Source: Henningerozyma blattae CBS 6284 (lineage: Eukaryota; Ascomycota; Saccharomycetes; Saccharomycetales; Saccharomycetaceae). Taken from it: a stretch of DNA of 64,000 nucleotides. Positions 11,285-20,811 of this stretch are shown here, in pieces. The notes below the pieces were generated by a model. The model saw nothing but the letters and a program-made list of their open reading frames with translations. It was not told the DNA's origin and made no database searches. The position numbers and the translations under genes were made by a program. Each line of letters starts with the position of its first letter. Position 1 is the first letter of the stretch. The stretch covers positions 310,001 to 374,000 of the forward strand of contig NC_020194.1 in the NCBI RefSeq assembly GCF_000315915.1, given 5' to 3'.

Positions 11285-12034
11285 TTAAGCTCTTGAACGA
11301 TTGAATCTCTTATTGTTGTTGTTATTTCTGCTTCTGTTGTTTCTGCCAGCATTATTATTTCTATGACTGCCGCCCTTTGTGACTCTATTATTTCTTCTAT
11401 TATTATTACTATTATTTGGGTCCTGGCGTATCTTTTTATCTTGTTTGATCAATCCTAATTCTCTGGCTAATACGGAATGCATATCGACACCAAACTTATT
11501 TACTCTGGTAATTTCTCTTTTCAACTGGTCAATGGCGTTTTTATCGTCTGAAAACTTCTCTAATCTATGTAGCTTAGTGGTCAAATGGGCTACAGCCATT
11601 TCTTTAATCTCTTCGATAGTCTTTGGTTTTTCTTCTTCAACTGGTTTGGAATCTTGTACTTTTTGAGTTTCCTCCCCTGAAGTATTCTTTTCTTGAGGGG
11701 TGGCAGTGGTGGCGGCAGCAGGAGCAGCGGTAGGAGCAGAAGCAGAAGCAGAAGCAGAAGCAGCAGAAGCAGCAGTGGTAGCTGTAGCATCAGTAGTAGT
11801 GGATTCTACTTGCTTATTGGATGGTTCTTCTTCATTTGGAGTTTCAATTGGGGCAGCTTCTGCAACGGCAGGGGCTGGCTCAGATTCTTTTGGAGCGTCA
11901 GTGGAGGCTGTATTAGCTGCATCATCATTAACTAGACGTTCGACCAATTCATTTTTCAACCCTTGAACACTCAAGTTTCTTTCTCTCAACATATCTTTCA
12001 ATTGAATCACTGTCCACGAGGAATAATCTGTCAT
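11285..12034 (-). CDS. THO1: Tho1, SAP-domain RNA-binding protein
   Basis: A 249-residue protein related to S. cerevisiae Tho1 (218 residues), a nuclear RNA/chromatin-binding protein in mRNP biogenesis and a suppressor of THO mutants. The N-terminal SAP motif is clear at residues 4-38 ([19 protein letters not shown], then LKNELVERL). A low-complexity Ala/Ser/Thr/Glu linker follows (about 40-135). A conserved helical block lies at about 138-200, ending [18 protein letters not shown]. The C terminus (about 205-249) is an Arg/Asn-rich tail typical of RNA binding. Gene order between the RGI1 and GPP loci supports the call. Confidence 0.93.
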   Translation of the reverse strand: MTDYSSWTVIQLKDMLRERNLSVQGLKNELVERLVNDDAANTASTDAPKESEPAPAVAEAAPIETPNEEEPSNKQVESTTTDATATTAASAASASASASAPTAAPAAATTATPQEKNTSGEETQKVQDSKPVEEEKPKTIEEIKEMAVAHLTTKLHRLEKFSDDKNAIDQLKREITRVNKFGVDMHSVLARELGLIKQDKKIRQDPNNSNNNRRNNRVTKGGSHRNNNAGRNNRSRNNNNNKRFNRSRA

Positions 12035-13948
12035 AATCGGCTTGTTTTGTTTGATATCTTCTGCTTAATTGCTTTTGGTTTGCTTTACTTTTATACACGA
12101 TTCAAGGCAAGAACAAATATATATATCGATATACGATACTTGACGACTCATGCCACGTACTCTGTGACAATGATTAAAAAAAACACAACTAAATTTGACG
12201 CAAGATAAGAAAAAAGAGTATATATTACAACGAAAAATCGAGGGAAAAATAAAAAAAAAGATACAGTCAATGCACCCTTCAAAAAAAACCAGGATTTTTA
12301 AAAAATTGATGGGAAAAACCTGCAGGTTAAATTGATAATTTTTTTTCTTCATTTCTTTTACAAAAATTGAATGGATAAACAAGATGGCATTATTTATTAT
12401 CAAAGAATTTTTGCTTCTAGAGGCGAAAATGCATTTGAAGTTTCATCACCGTAATAAACAATCGATATCGTTGAAGCTTGAAATTTACCGATGGATAAAA
12501 TGGCTTGCTACCCAGAAAGCTCCGTAGTCAGCCACAGTCTGGCTCATGTATGGCCGATTAAGGTAACCCGGAAGCATGCATATCAAGAGAATATTGAGAA
12601 CAATTGGAATGCAAATTGGAAAAAAGAGCGTTACCCTGATTTAGGTTCATCCGTGCACCATTTCAGACCACGTGGACACAGCAACGTCCACCCAAACACC
12701 ACAACCCTAGTCACCACAACCCTGACCCGGGTTAACCCTGTTTTGCAACCCTGAGCTTATCCCCAGATTCCTAGCACCTGCACATCACGCGCCCACATGG
12801 GAATACCGAAAAGAGCCACACATAACAACCACAAATTGCACGTGGCCCATGGTATGTCCCAAAACGGTAACACGCGAAGCCAAAAAATATTTTAATGACC
12901 CACGAGCTTCTTGTTTTTGGCCTTCCTATTTTGTCCACTTTTGTTTTTTTGGCCACTTTGTTTTTTTTGACCTTCTTGTTTTCTTTTTTTGGCCTTCTTG
13001 CTTTTGGCTGTTTTTGTCCTTTTACTTTTTGGCCTTTGTACTTTAGCCTCTTGTCCCTGTCCCTTGGGTCTAGACTGTGCCTGTCACTGGAGATTGACCC
13101 CTCTGTCCTGCAGCATTTGTCTGCGGTTGTCCCTGCTTGCAAAGCCTCTCTATCTAGTTTTGACCCTCGTCTGATTTTGACCCTTCCGCTTATCTTGGTC
13201 CTTTTTGACCCTCTTTTGACCCAGCGCCAACGCCCTGCGCAGAAACACCCGCAGTACATCCGGACTCCGTTTCTTCTTCGCGACGGTTACCGTTTTCCAC
13301 CATGTTTTAATATGGGCCAATTCTTCCTTGGTTATCACCAGCTTACAATTTGGACCCCCATTGTCCATCAACATCAGTTCATCAAATATCATTCATCCAT
13401 CAACTGGACTTTGTCCAATGCCTGCTTCCCGACTCCCTACGCCGAGTTCTGTGGTCCATCGTCGTCGTCTTTCCTTTTTTCCTAGATAATAACTACTAGT
13501 CATTAAAACTCTTCTTCATATCATATCATATCATATCATACATTCATGGTCCTTCTTGAAATTTCTCTATAATACTCACTTACCTAAAACAGCTTATTTG
13601 ACCTCTACATAATACCTTTTACACGCCATCTAAGGTATCTATCGAGAATACTAGAAATTCCCTCATCTCAAAATATTTTTCACTATTAAGTCTTTACTTA
13701 CGTTTCTTTTTTATCTTAATTTATTTCTTTTTTTTGTTTCTTTTTGTATTTTGTGCTATCTCTGTTATACTAGTAGAAACGTTTTAACGTTAATATTAAG
13801 TCAGGAAAAAAAATCCATTTGCAAATAATATATAAATACTTGTTTATCCAATCACTAATGTAATTCTTGTCTCCTGTTCTTTCTTTCTTTCTCTCTTTCA
13901 TCTTGTTAAATAACCAAGCATTCCAACCCGCACATTTATAAATCAACA
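12035..13948. other. Long upstream region of the GPP gene
   Basis: A 1.9-kb spacer between divergently transcribed THO1 and GPP. It holds a degenerate low-complexity repeat (12905-13225). A pentamer repeat of the type TCATA is at about 13517-13540, and the last 200 bp before GPP are pyrimidine-rich, as in highly expressed yeast genes. The two overlapping ORFs across the repeat look like by-products of it. VHR2-, ICL1- or CEM1-like genes expected nearby in other yeasts are not seen. Confidence 0.55.
12905..13225. repeat. Degenerate minisatellite upstream of GPP
   Basis: Two imperfect arrays. The first (about 12908-13045) repeats a unit like TTTTTGGCCTTCTTG with drift. The second (about 13158-13225) repeats TTTTGACCCT-like units. 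TTGTCCC occurs near 13050 and 13130 and resembles the GGGACAA core reported for the osmotic-stress factor Hot1, but this is only a motif resemblance. Confidence 0.6.
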
Positions 13949-14701
13949 ATGCCTTTGACTCAAAAACCAATTTCTTTTAAAGTTAACGCCGCCTTATTCG
14001 ATGTCGACGGTACCATCATCATTTCTCAAGGTGCCATTGCTGCCTTCTGGAGAGATTTCGGTAAGGACAAACCATACTTCGATGCCGAACATGTCATCCA
14101 AATCTCCCACGGTTGGAGAACTTACGATGCCATTGCTAAGTTTGCCCCAGATTTCGCCAATGAAGATTACGTTACCAAGTTGGAAGGTGAAATCCCAGAC
14201 AAGTACGGTGAATTCTCTGTTGAAGTTCCAGGTGCTGTCAAGTTGTGTAACGAATTGAACAAATTGCCAAAGGAAAAATGGGCTGTTGCCACCTCTGGTA
14301 CCAGAGACATGGCTCAAAAATGGTTCAAAGTTTTGAACATCAAGAGACCATCCAACTTCATCACTGCTAATGACGTTAAGAACGGTAAGCCACATCCAGA
14401 ACCATACTTGAAGGGTAGAAACGGTTTGGGTTTCCCAATCAACGAACAAGACCCATCCAAATCCAAGGCCTGTGTCTTTGAAGATGCTCCAGCTGGTATC
14501 GTTGCCGGTAAGGCTGCTGGTTGTAAGATTGTTGGTATCGCCACCACTTTCGACAAGGACTTCTTGATCGAAAAGGGTTGTGACATCATCGTCAAGAACC
14601 ACGAATCCATCAAGGTTGGCGGTTACGACCCAGTCACCGATGAAGTCGAATTCATCTTCGAAGACTACTTATACGCTAAGGACGACTTATTGAAATGGTA
14701 A
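13949..14701 (+). CDS. GPP2: Glycerol-3-phosphate phosphatase (Gpp1/Gpp2)
   Basis: A 250-residue HAD-superfamily phosphatase that converts glycerol-3-phosphate to glycerol, the last step of glycerol synthesis in osmotic adaptation and anaerobic redox balance. Motif I is FDVDGT with nucleophile Asp18 and acid/base Asp20. Motif II is ATSGT (about 113-117), the motif III lysine lies in NGKPHPEPY (about 147-155), and motif IV is VFEDAPAG (about 170-177). Length equals the S. cerevisiae enzymes. Codons are strongly biased to the high-expression set (GGT, AAG, TTG, GTC), unlike neighbouring genes. GPP1 and GPP2 are WGD paralogs and the sequence does not tell them apart; order next to THO1 favours the GPP2 position. 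The start context CAACAATG is good. Confidence 0.93.
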   Translation: MPLTQKPISFKVNAALFDVDGTIIISQGAIAAFWRDFGKDKPYFDAEHVIQISHGWRTYDAIAKFAPDFANEDYVTKLEGEIPDKYGEFSVEVPGAVKLCNELNKLPKEKWAVATSGTRDMAQKWFKVLNIKRPSNFITANDVKNGKPHPEPYLKGRNGLGFPINEQDPSKSKACVFEDAPAGIVAGKAAGCKIVGIATTFDKDFLIEKGCDIIVKNHESIKVGGYDPVTDEVEFIFEDYLYAKDDLLKW

Positions 14702-15298
14702 TCATCATGACCCCTTTTCTCATTTTTTCATTCTTTCTCTAACGAACAACTCACAACTCACATCTCACAAATCACAAATCACAAATCACAACCCACTATA
14801 CAACAACACTTAATTTACTTTGCTTTTTTATTTACCCTTTTTGTGTGTTTTTATACATTGATAGATTATACTTTTATATTATTTAATTCCTATTCAACTT
14901 TAAAGTTTCATATTTACACTTTGAAAAAAAAAGAAAAGATTTGTAATCTTATGCCTTAAGGCAATACACAGCCGTGTAATGGGCATTTTACTTTTCGTGA
15001 AGCCGTGGCTTGCGGAATCGGGATGTTTTTCCTGTTTCCGCTACTGGTAATTAATCATTTTTTTATTAAGTCACGTATATTAATAAAAGCAAGAAAGAAT
15101 ATGATCCACCACATGCCACATTTTGTTAGGATTAAGAGCCATCACCGCTCACAAGGCATCTTGAACGTTTATACATTTACATACAAATACAATACTATTG
15201 CTAACTTACCTGCAATCAAACTAATATATAAGTGTATATAATATACTACATTTGTTGTACAATTATGCAAATGAAAAAAACACAAGCATATCATCGAA
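14702..15298. other. Intergenic between GPP and the first HMF1-like copy
   Basis: GPP 3' UTR followed by AT-rich promoter-like sequence. A short CACAAAT repeat lies around 14764-14792. No gene recognised. Confidence 0.5.
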
Positions 15299-15680
15299 AT
15301 GTCCAAGTTAATTCCAATTGATTGTCCAACAGCACCCCCAGCTGCAGCTTCTTATTCAGATGCTATGAAAGGTAATGGTTTCATCTACGTATCTGGGCAA
15401 GCACCACATTATACAAATGGTGATCCAATTGAAGGTACGATCTCTGAAAAGGCTGATGCAGTAATTAAAAACATTATCGCTATCTTAGAAACGGCTGGCT
15501 CTTCGTTACAAGAAAATTATCAAGATTAACGTATTTTTAACCGATATGAATGATTTCGAAGAGTTTAACGCCACTTATATTAAATATTTCAACGCCCATA
15601 AACCTGCAAGATCATGTGTGGCTGTCGCTGGTTTACCCTTAGGTGCTGTGTTAGAAATTGAAGCAGTTGCATTAGAATAG
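15299..15680 (+). pseudogene. Frameshifted HMF1/MMF1 (RidA/YjgF family) copy
   Basis: The first of two tandem RidA-family genes. The reading frame is normal for 68 codons, then hits TAA at 15527. From about 15513 the next frame continues the family sequence to a TAG at 15678-15680, including the PARSCVAV segment that carries the catalytic arginine region. Compared with the intact neighbour, four bases (15509-15512) stand where three are expected, so one extra base explains the break. There is no splice donor at the junction, and the junction does not match known yeast +1 programmed-shift heptamers. The codons after the break still look constrained, so the lesion seems recent, or it may be a sequencing error. 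A 39-bp block is identical to the neighbouring copy. Confidence 0.8.
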
Positions 15681-15884
15681 TCGTAAATGCACCTTCCCTT
15701 CCTTTCTTACGATGTCTTTATATATTGATTATGTAATATTTTATGCTGTTCCTTTATTCATTTTTTTAAAATTCTCGATCCATTACGTCATTAGCGAAAT
15801 TATATAAAAATGTTGCACGGTTTTTTTATACGGCTTTACAACAAGTCGTTCGAGAAAACTATCCCTTAATCTGTCAAACACATA

Positions 15885-16265
15885 ATGCCAGGTTTAACTC
15901 CAATAAATTGTTCAAATGCCCCACCAGCTGCTGCTTCATATTCTCATGCTATGAAAGGTAATGGTTTCATCTACGTATCTGGGCAAATAGCTCTATTGCC
16001 AGATGGGACTCGTGTCGAAGGCTCCATCTCAGACAAAGCTCATCAAATCTTTAAAAATATTTCTGCCATCTTAGAAACCGCTGGCTCTTCATTAAATAAA
16101 ATCATTAAAGTTAACATTTTCTTGGCAAACATCAAGGATTTTGAGGAATTTAATGCTACTTATATTAAATACTTTAATACCCACAAACCAGCCAGATCTT
16201 GTGTAGCTGTTGCCGCATTACCATTAGGTGCTGATGTGGAAGTTGAAGTAGTTGCTTTAGAATAG
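15885..16265 (+). CDS. HMF1: RidA-family enamine/imine deaminase (Hmf1/Mmf1)
   Basis: A 126-residue RidA/YjgF/YER057c/UK114 protein, which hydrolyses reactive 2-aminoacrylate-type enamines released by PLP enzymes. Landmarks are YVSGQIAL near residue 30, LETAGSSLNKIIKVNIFL near 65-83, and HKPARSCVAVAALPLGADVEVE near 103-124, which contains the active-site arginine. There is no mitochondrial presequence, so it resembles cytosolic Hmf1 rather than Mmf1. In S. cerevisiae, HMF1 lies beside RPL34A and MMF1 beside RPL34B, and the same pairing is seen here. It follows the frameshifted copy in tandem, 204 bp downstream. Confidence 0.93.
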   Translation: MPGLTPINCSNAPPAAASYSHAMKGNGFIYVSGQIALLPDGTRVEGSISDKAHQIFKNISAILETAGSSLNKIIKVNIFLANIKDFEEFNATYIKYFNTHKPARSCVAVAALPLGADVEVEVVALE

Positions 16266-16935
16266 ATAAGCGTATATATGCCAATCGATAGAAAATTTAT
16301 ATAAACTTACAACATAACTTGTTGCTTTTGTAATACTGAGATTTTCACTGATTACTATGTTTTATCGTGATACATTCTTCATATACATTCCTTTTGGATG
16401 TATTTTCTTTCAAACTTTCCAGACTGCCCGTATTGGAAGGTGTATGGGTGGAATATTTGTTTTTACTATCGTTCTTTTTTTTCAATTTATTCTTCACGAA
16501 TTTCTCAAGAATGATGCGTCGCCTCTTTTTAAAAAATATTTCCAATTTTCAATTTCTCCGACGAATCAAAGAGTCTCCTCCTCCTGAAGGGAAATCCTAG
16601 GGAGGAGCTTCACCATCCCAATTCTCATCTCCTCCCATGAGACTTTGATCATAGTACTCTGGGAAATACTGCATTTTCTCTCTAGACTTACTATCATTCT
16701 GACCTAGGCCTACTATTCCCTCTGCCTAAACTGACTTCCCTTCTCTGCCTAGACTTCTCTCTCTGTCTGTCTATCTCCGAACTGCAAGTGTTGCTACATT
16801 TCATAATAGTAATCAATCTGGTTAATATATCGATATTTTCAAACGGCAATATTCGCCCTATATTATAATAATATATTAAATTTTTAAAATTCATTAGCTT
16901 AGATATAGGTAAAATTACATTGAAATCAACCAAAA
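16266..16935. other. RPL34 promoter region
   Basis: A 670-bp spacer with a Rap1-type site, CT-rich stretches, and an inverted GGAGGAG/CTCCTCC pair around 16574-16606. ORFs here are short and unconvincing. Confidence 0.6.
16441..16450 (-). promoter_or_regulatory. Rap1 site upstream of RPL34
   Basis: TGTATGGGTG is the reverse complement of the Rap1 core CACCCATACA, which activates most yeast ribosomal-protein genes. It is about 490 bp before the RPL34 ATG. A weaker GCCCGTAT sequence lies 20 bp to the left. Confidence 0.65.
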
Positions 16936-17731
16936 ATGGCTCAACGTGTTACTTACAGAAGAAGAAATCCATGTATGTTTTAACTAATGAGAATTCGAAT
17001 CTAATGAATCGTCAAATTTATGATCAATTTCAAATGAAAAGAAAAAAAAATTATTAGAAGAAGCGTTAATAAGTTTTGATGAAGCAACAACAAACTATAT
17101 TAACTAAATTTAAATCCTAGAATGCGCAACTTGAATATATTTATGAAATTATTGAACGTCTACAAATAGTTGAAAAACAATTTATCAAATTGAAAAATTG
17201 AAAAATTGAAAAAAAAAGTTTAGAATTTTGTGATTAGGAACTAGCTGTTTATTAAAATAATTTCTTGAAGATATGTTTGTTTTTTCTTTTATTGAAATGA
17301 AATTGATTATGAATACGAAAGAATTTTTGAATAATTATACTAACAATCTTTATTATATTATACTTTATTAGTATTTTAAACCATTTTCTACAGACAACAC
17401 CAGATCTAACAAAATCAAGGTTGTTAAGACCCCAGGTGGTGTTTTGCGTGCTCAACACGTCAAGAAGTTAGCTACCAGACCAAAGTGTGGTGATTGTGGT
17501 CACGCTTTACAAGGTATTGCTACCTTGAGACCAAGACAATACGCTTCTATCTCTAAGACTCAAAAGACTGTTTCTAGAGCTTACGGTGGTTCCAGATGTG
17601 CTAACTGTGTCAAGGAAAGAATTGTCAGAGCTTTCTTGATCGAAGAACAAAAGATCGTCAAGAGAGTTGTCAAGGAACAAACTGAATTGGCCAAGAAGGA
17701 TTCTAAGAAGACCAAGAAATCCAAGAACTAA
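16936..17731 (+). CDS. RPL34: 60S ribosomal protein eL34, spliced
   Basis: Exon 1 is 16936-16972 (MAQRVTYRRRNP plus the first base of Tyr). The intron is 16973-17393, and exon 2 is 17394-17731. The donor is GTATGT, the branch point TACTAAC is at 17338-17344, and the acceptor is CAG at 17391-17393. The spliced protein has 124 residues (S. cerevisiae eL34 has 121) and carries the zinc-ribbon cysteines in PKCGDCG and SRCANCV. It is a component of the large ribosomal subunit. Exon 2 uses the high-expression codon set, while the 421-nt intron is very AT-rich. In S. cerevisiae, RPL34A sits beside HMF1 and RPL34B beside MMF1, so which paralog this is cannot be told from the protein. Confidence 0.96.
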
Positions 17732-18210
17732 GTTTCTGAAAAGAAAATATAATCACAAATATATTTAAAAAATAATTTATTTAATTATCATCTTTTTCTT
17801 TAACTTAATAAACCATACTCAATATAATTTCTCTTCTGTCTGTATAACTAATTAAAAACAAAAAAAATTATAAAAATAATTTCTTTCATTGATTAGTTAT
17901 TTACCCTGGATGCCATTACACTTTATATTATTTATTTAACATTTATAATATTATTGTATACTTATCTTTATATTTTCAATAAGAATTTTGGTTCTATCAG
18001 TTAGCATCTTAAAAGGACACATAAATTATTATTATCATATTTCCCGGAATTTTAACCTTTTTTCTTTTTAGTAAAGAAAACTATTCAATTAGAATTATTT
18101 ATTGATGACAGTGTAAAAAATTTTAAATAAAAAAATAATAAAAAAATTTAAAATAAAAAAATAATAAGAAAAAAAATTTAAAATAAAAAAAAGCAATTAA
18201 TTACATACCA
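17732..18210. other. Intergenic RPL34-DFG10
   Basis: Very AT-rich spacer. An A/T tandem repeat with units of the type AAATTTAAAATAAAAAAATAATA lies at about 18113-18192, directly upstream of DFG10. No gene seen. Confidence 0.6.
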
Positions 18211-18978
18211 ATGATAGATTTAGTCACATTATTACAATATTTAATAATTTTATACCAACTTTCGCTATTATTGGGATTTATTGCATTATTTACTGCCAAA
18301 TATTTCCTGCCGAAATTTTTACAATATGGAAAAACGTTACAACCAATTCCATCAAAAAAAAAACAAGAATTATCTTTATTAGAACGTATATCTAATTTCA
18401 CAGTTCGTAAATCATATTTTGCTCATTTTTACATCATTTCAGCAGGTTTTTCCTTTATTAATATAACTGTTTTCCCCACATATTCAATAACATGGTTAAT
18501 TTTATTTCATTCAGTCCGTAGACTGTATGAAACACTTTATATCTCGAAATATACTAAAGATTCAAGAATGAACTGGTCACATTATGCAGTCGGGATTTGG
18601 TTTTATACAACTTTAAATCTTTTAACTTTCCATCAATTATATACTCAGAGAATTGTACCTCATACCATCAATATATTTGCATTTTTAGTTTTTTCACTAG
18701 CATCATGGGACCAATATGAAAACCATCAAACATTATCAAGATTAGTAAAATATTCTTTACCAAGGGGTAGATTATTTAAGATAGTAGCATGCCCACATTA
18801 TCTCGATGAAATTTTAATATATTTATCGTTACTGTCATTTAGCATGATTTTTATTTATCCATTACTCTGGGTTATTGTTAGTCTTTCAATATCAGGAATT
18901 GAGACTAAAAACTATTATAGATCAAAATTCAAACCAGAAAAGACTCAGAAATATGCAATTTTACCTTATATCTTATAG
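18211..18978 (+). CDS. DFG10: Polyprenol reductase Dfg10
   Basis: A 255-residue ER membrane enzyme of the steroid 5-alpha-reductase family. Its homolog SRD5A3/Dfg10 saturates the alpha-isoprene of polyprenol to make dolichol for N-glycosylation. Hydrophobic helices lie at about 5-35, 67-90, 125-145, 157-175 and 205-232. The family's C-terminal signature is present: RGRLFKIVACPHYLDEI near residue 190-206 and a final YYRSKFKPEKTQKYAILPYIL. Size matches S. cerevisiae Dfg10 (253). It lies upstream of NEO1 on the same strand, as in S. cerevisiae, but with one extra gene between them here. Confidence 0.93.
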   Translation: MIDLVTLLQYLIILYQLSLLLGFIALFTAKYFLPKFLQYGKTLQPIPSKKKQELSLLERISNFTVRKSYFAHFYIISAGFSFINITVFPTYSITWLILFHSVRRLYETLYISKYTKDSRMNWSHYAVGIWFYTTLNLLTFHQLYTQRIVPHTINIFAFLVFSLASWDQYENHQTLSRLVKYSLPRGRLFKIVACPHYLDEILIYLSLLSFSMIFIYPLLWVIVSLSISGIETKNYYRSKFKPEKTQKYAILPYIL

Positions 18979-19366
18979 AATACTAGTAAAACTATATTTA
19001 TTTGATCTAAATTAATTTTGAAGGGCTTTAGTCATTCTTTGAATTATTGATTAATTCCGCGGATATACGAAAAATAACTCCGAGCGCGACAGAACTGAGC
19101 TTATTGTGACATAAAGATATTTGGTAACAAAATACTAGGAAATGCATACAATAAAATTATGTTAGTGCATTCAAAAACATTTTTTCTTAATCGTATTAAT
19201 TATTCTTTTTTTTGTTTGCTATTTATTATTCTATTTTAATGATTCTCTCAAAAATTATCATTTAATTAATTCGGATTAATATAACAGAAGACAGTAATTG
19301 AAATATCCCACAAACTTTATTTTGTAAGTCATATTTTTTTGAGCAACTTACCTACCAATTCGAGCT
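18979..19366. other. Intergenic DFG10 to the unknown membrane gene
   Basis: A 388-bp AT-rich spacer with a less AT-rich patch around 19055-19105. No element named with confidence. Confidence 0.5.
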
Positions 19367-20125
19367 TTGATAATGAAGGATCCAGAAAGATTTTCTATGC
19401 AAGATATTGGCTATGGTGATACCGTCTTAATTGGTGATTTGGGGTCTGATGACAGAAATATAGCTTCAATTCCCAACCATGCTACCTTTATGGCCCCTCA
19501 GAGCAATATTTATACAAACAATTACGTCTGGGAAGGTGATATAGAAAGAAACTCGAAACAGTGCGACAAGTATTGTGAAGATGATGAATACAATGCCATA
19601 ATATATACTTATAAAACAAAATATGAAACAAAGTTTATAATATTATCTTTTTGTATATTTCTTTTCAATGTATCAGAATCAACATTTGAGTGGGTATCAT
19701 TGTTTCATCCTATTCAAACAAAAAATATGCAAATTCTTCAAACTTTTGATGGACTCTTTCAATTAGCCATATTAATTGTACTTCATCTCATCACTAGATA
19801 TATATTTATGCCGATAATGTTACCACCATTATATCATAGAGATATTAAATCCATCAGAACCACTCATGGAGAGTGTAATAGATTAGCATATGTTAAACAT
19901 AATTTGGTACAATGCGGCTATTGCTATTTACTATTAATGTCATTTCTAATATTTGAGTTACCAACCATATTAGAACCTACAATGCCATCTACTGAAAGAA
20001 ATATACTCGATGGGTTTGAAAAAATAACAATGTTTATTTATTACCTAATAAGACTTGCAACTTTTACATCCCTTCAACTATTAACTCATGAGCTGGTTCA
20101 TATTCATAAATGGAAAGGCGATTAA
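19367..20125 (+). CDS. Unrecognised membrane protein, about four transmembrane helices
   Basis: A 252-residue ORF inserted between DFG10 and NEO1, which are adjacent in S. cerevisiae. I do not recognise the family. The first about 85 residues are polar and acidic with a Cys/Asp-rich patch (CDKYCEDDEY near 66-75). Hydrophobic segments at about 88-106, 124-150, 177-199 and 217-240 look like membrane helices. Between helices 2 and 3 lies a short basic/polar loop (HRDIKSIRTTHGECNRL). The C terminus is HELVHIHKWKGD. The second codon pair (MIMK) offers alternative starts at 19367 or 19373. Base composition and codon use are like neighbouring weakly expressed genes. It could be a lineage-specific gene or a fast-evolving WGD relic. 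Confidence 0.7.
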   Translation: MIMKDPERFSMQDIGYGDTVLIGDLGSDDRNIASIPNHATFMAPQSNIYTNNYVWEGDIERNSKQCDKYCEDDEYNAIIYTYKTKYETKFIILSFCIFLFNVSESTFEWVSLFHPIQTKNMQILQTFDGLFQLAILIVLHLITRYIFMPIMLPPLYHRDIKSIRTTHGECNRLAYVKHNLVQCGYCYLLLMSFLIFELPTILEPTMPSTERNILDGFEKITMFIYYLIRLATFTSLQLLTHELVHIHKWKGD

Positions 20126-20811
20126 TCAATGATATTGAAGTGTTATCTCCATATATAAATAAATTTATAACATATCTAGTTTCTGAAATTGACAGTATGT
20201 ATTAAGCTAATTAAATCATCAAAACACAATTTATTTAGCCGTAAATATTACCTAAGTCAGATACGACATAATGTATCACGTGGTGCCGCGGGTAACTATT
20301 TGTGCTTAAATCTTATCATGAAACATTTGCGGCTCAGTGAATTCTATCAATTTTTTTAATTTTACCTATTAGGTAAAACCTTTAAAACGGAAAAGTTATG
20401 AAAGTTAAAGTGATTGGCAGTCTATCTTGTACTTCCTTTAGTTTATTTAAGAAATTGAAATTGGAATACCTTCTTTATTTTATTTTTTATTTTTTATTAG
20501 CTCCAAACGAGACGCCCTAGTCAATTTGCTTTTCATTTGAAAGTTCAACTGAACCTAATTGCACGCTATTAAGCTAACGTAATCAAAAACACGAAATAAT
20601 TAAAAAAAAATTGATAATAGTTTTTTTTTTATTAAATGAATCATATTTTGTTGATCATTTTAATTTACTAGATCAACTTTATATTTGTGGGAAAAACGAC
20701 AATTAGACCTCATTAATATCCAGATTATCGCTATAAAATCAATTCGTCCAATTATATTTCTTTTTGATTACCTTTAATTTTTTTTATATATCTAAAGTCA
20801 ATCGATAAATT
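20126..20811. other. NEO1 promoter region
   Basis: A 686-bp spacer with a CACGTG box at 20277-20282 and a Reb1-type CGGGTAA at 20289-20295, followed by T-rich tracts towards NEO1. Confidence 0.6.
20277..20295. promoter_or_regulatory. Adjacent Cbf1-type and Reb1-type sites upstream of NEO1
   Basis: TCACGTGG (bHLH E-box) and CGGGTAA (Reb1) lie 6 bp apart, about 520 bp before the NEO1 ATG and 150 bp after the unknown membrane gene. Both are general regulatory-factor motifs in yeast promoters. Motif evidence only. Confidence 0.5.

Noticed and set aside
12771..13485. Two overlapping ORFs (196 codons plus strand, 162 codons minus strand)
   Set aside because: Both run through the degenerate repeat array. 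Their composition (Phe/Leu or Lys-rich) is that of the repeat, and no domain is visible.
15506..15530. Programmed +1 frameshift or intron in the first HMF1-like copy
   Set aside because: The junction (TTA CAA GAA) is not one of the known yeast +1 slippery heptamers, and there is no splice donor or branch point nearby.
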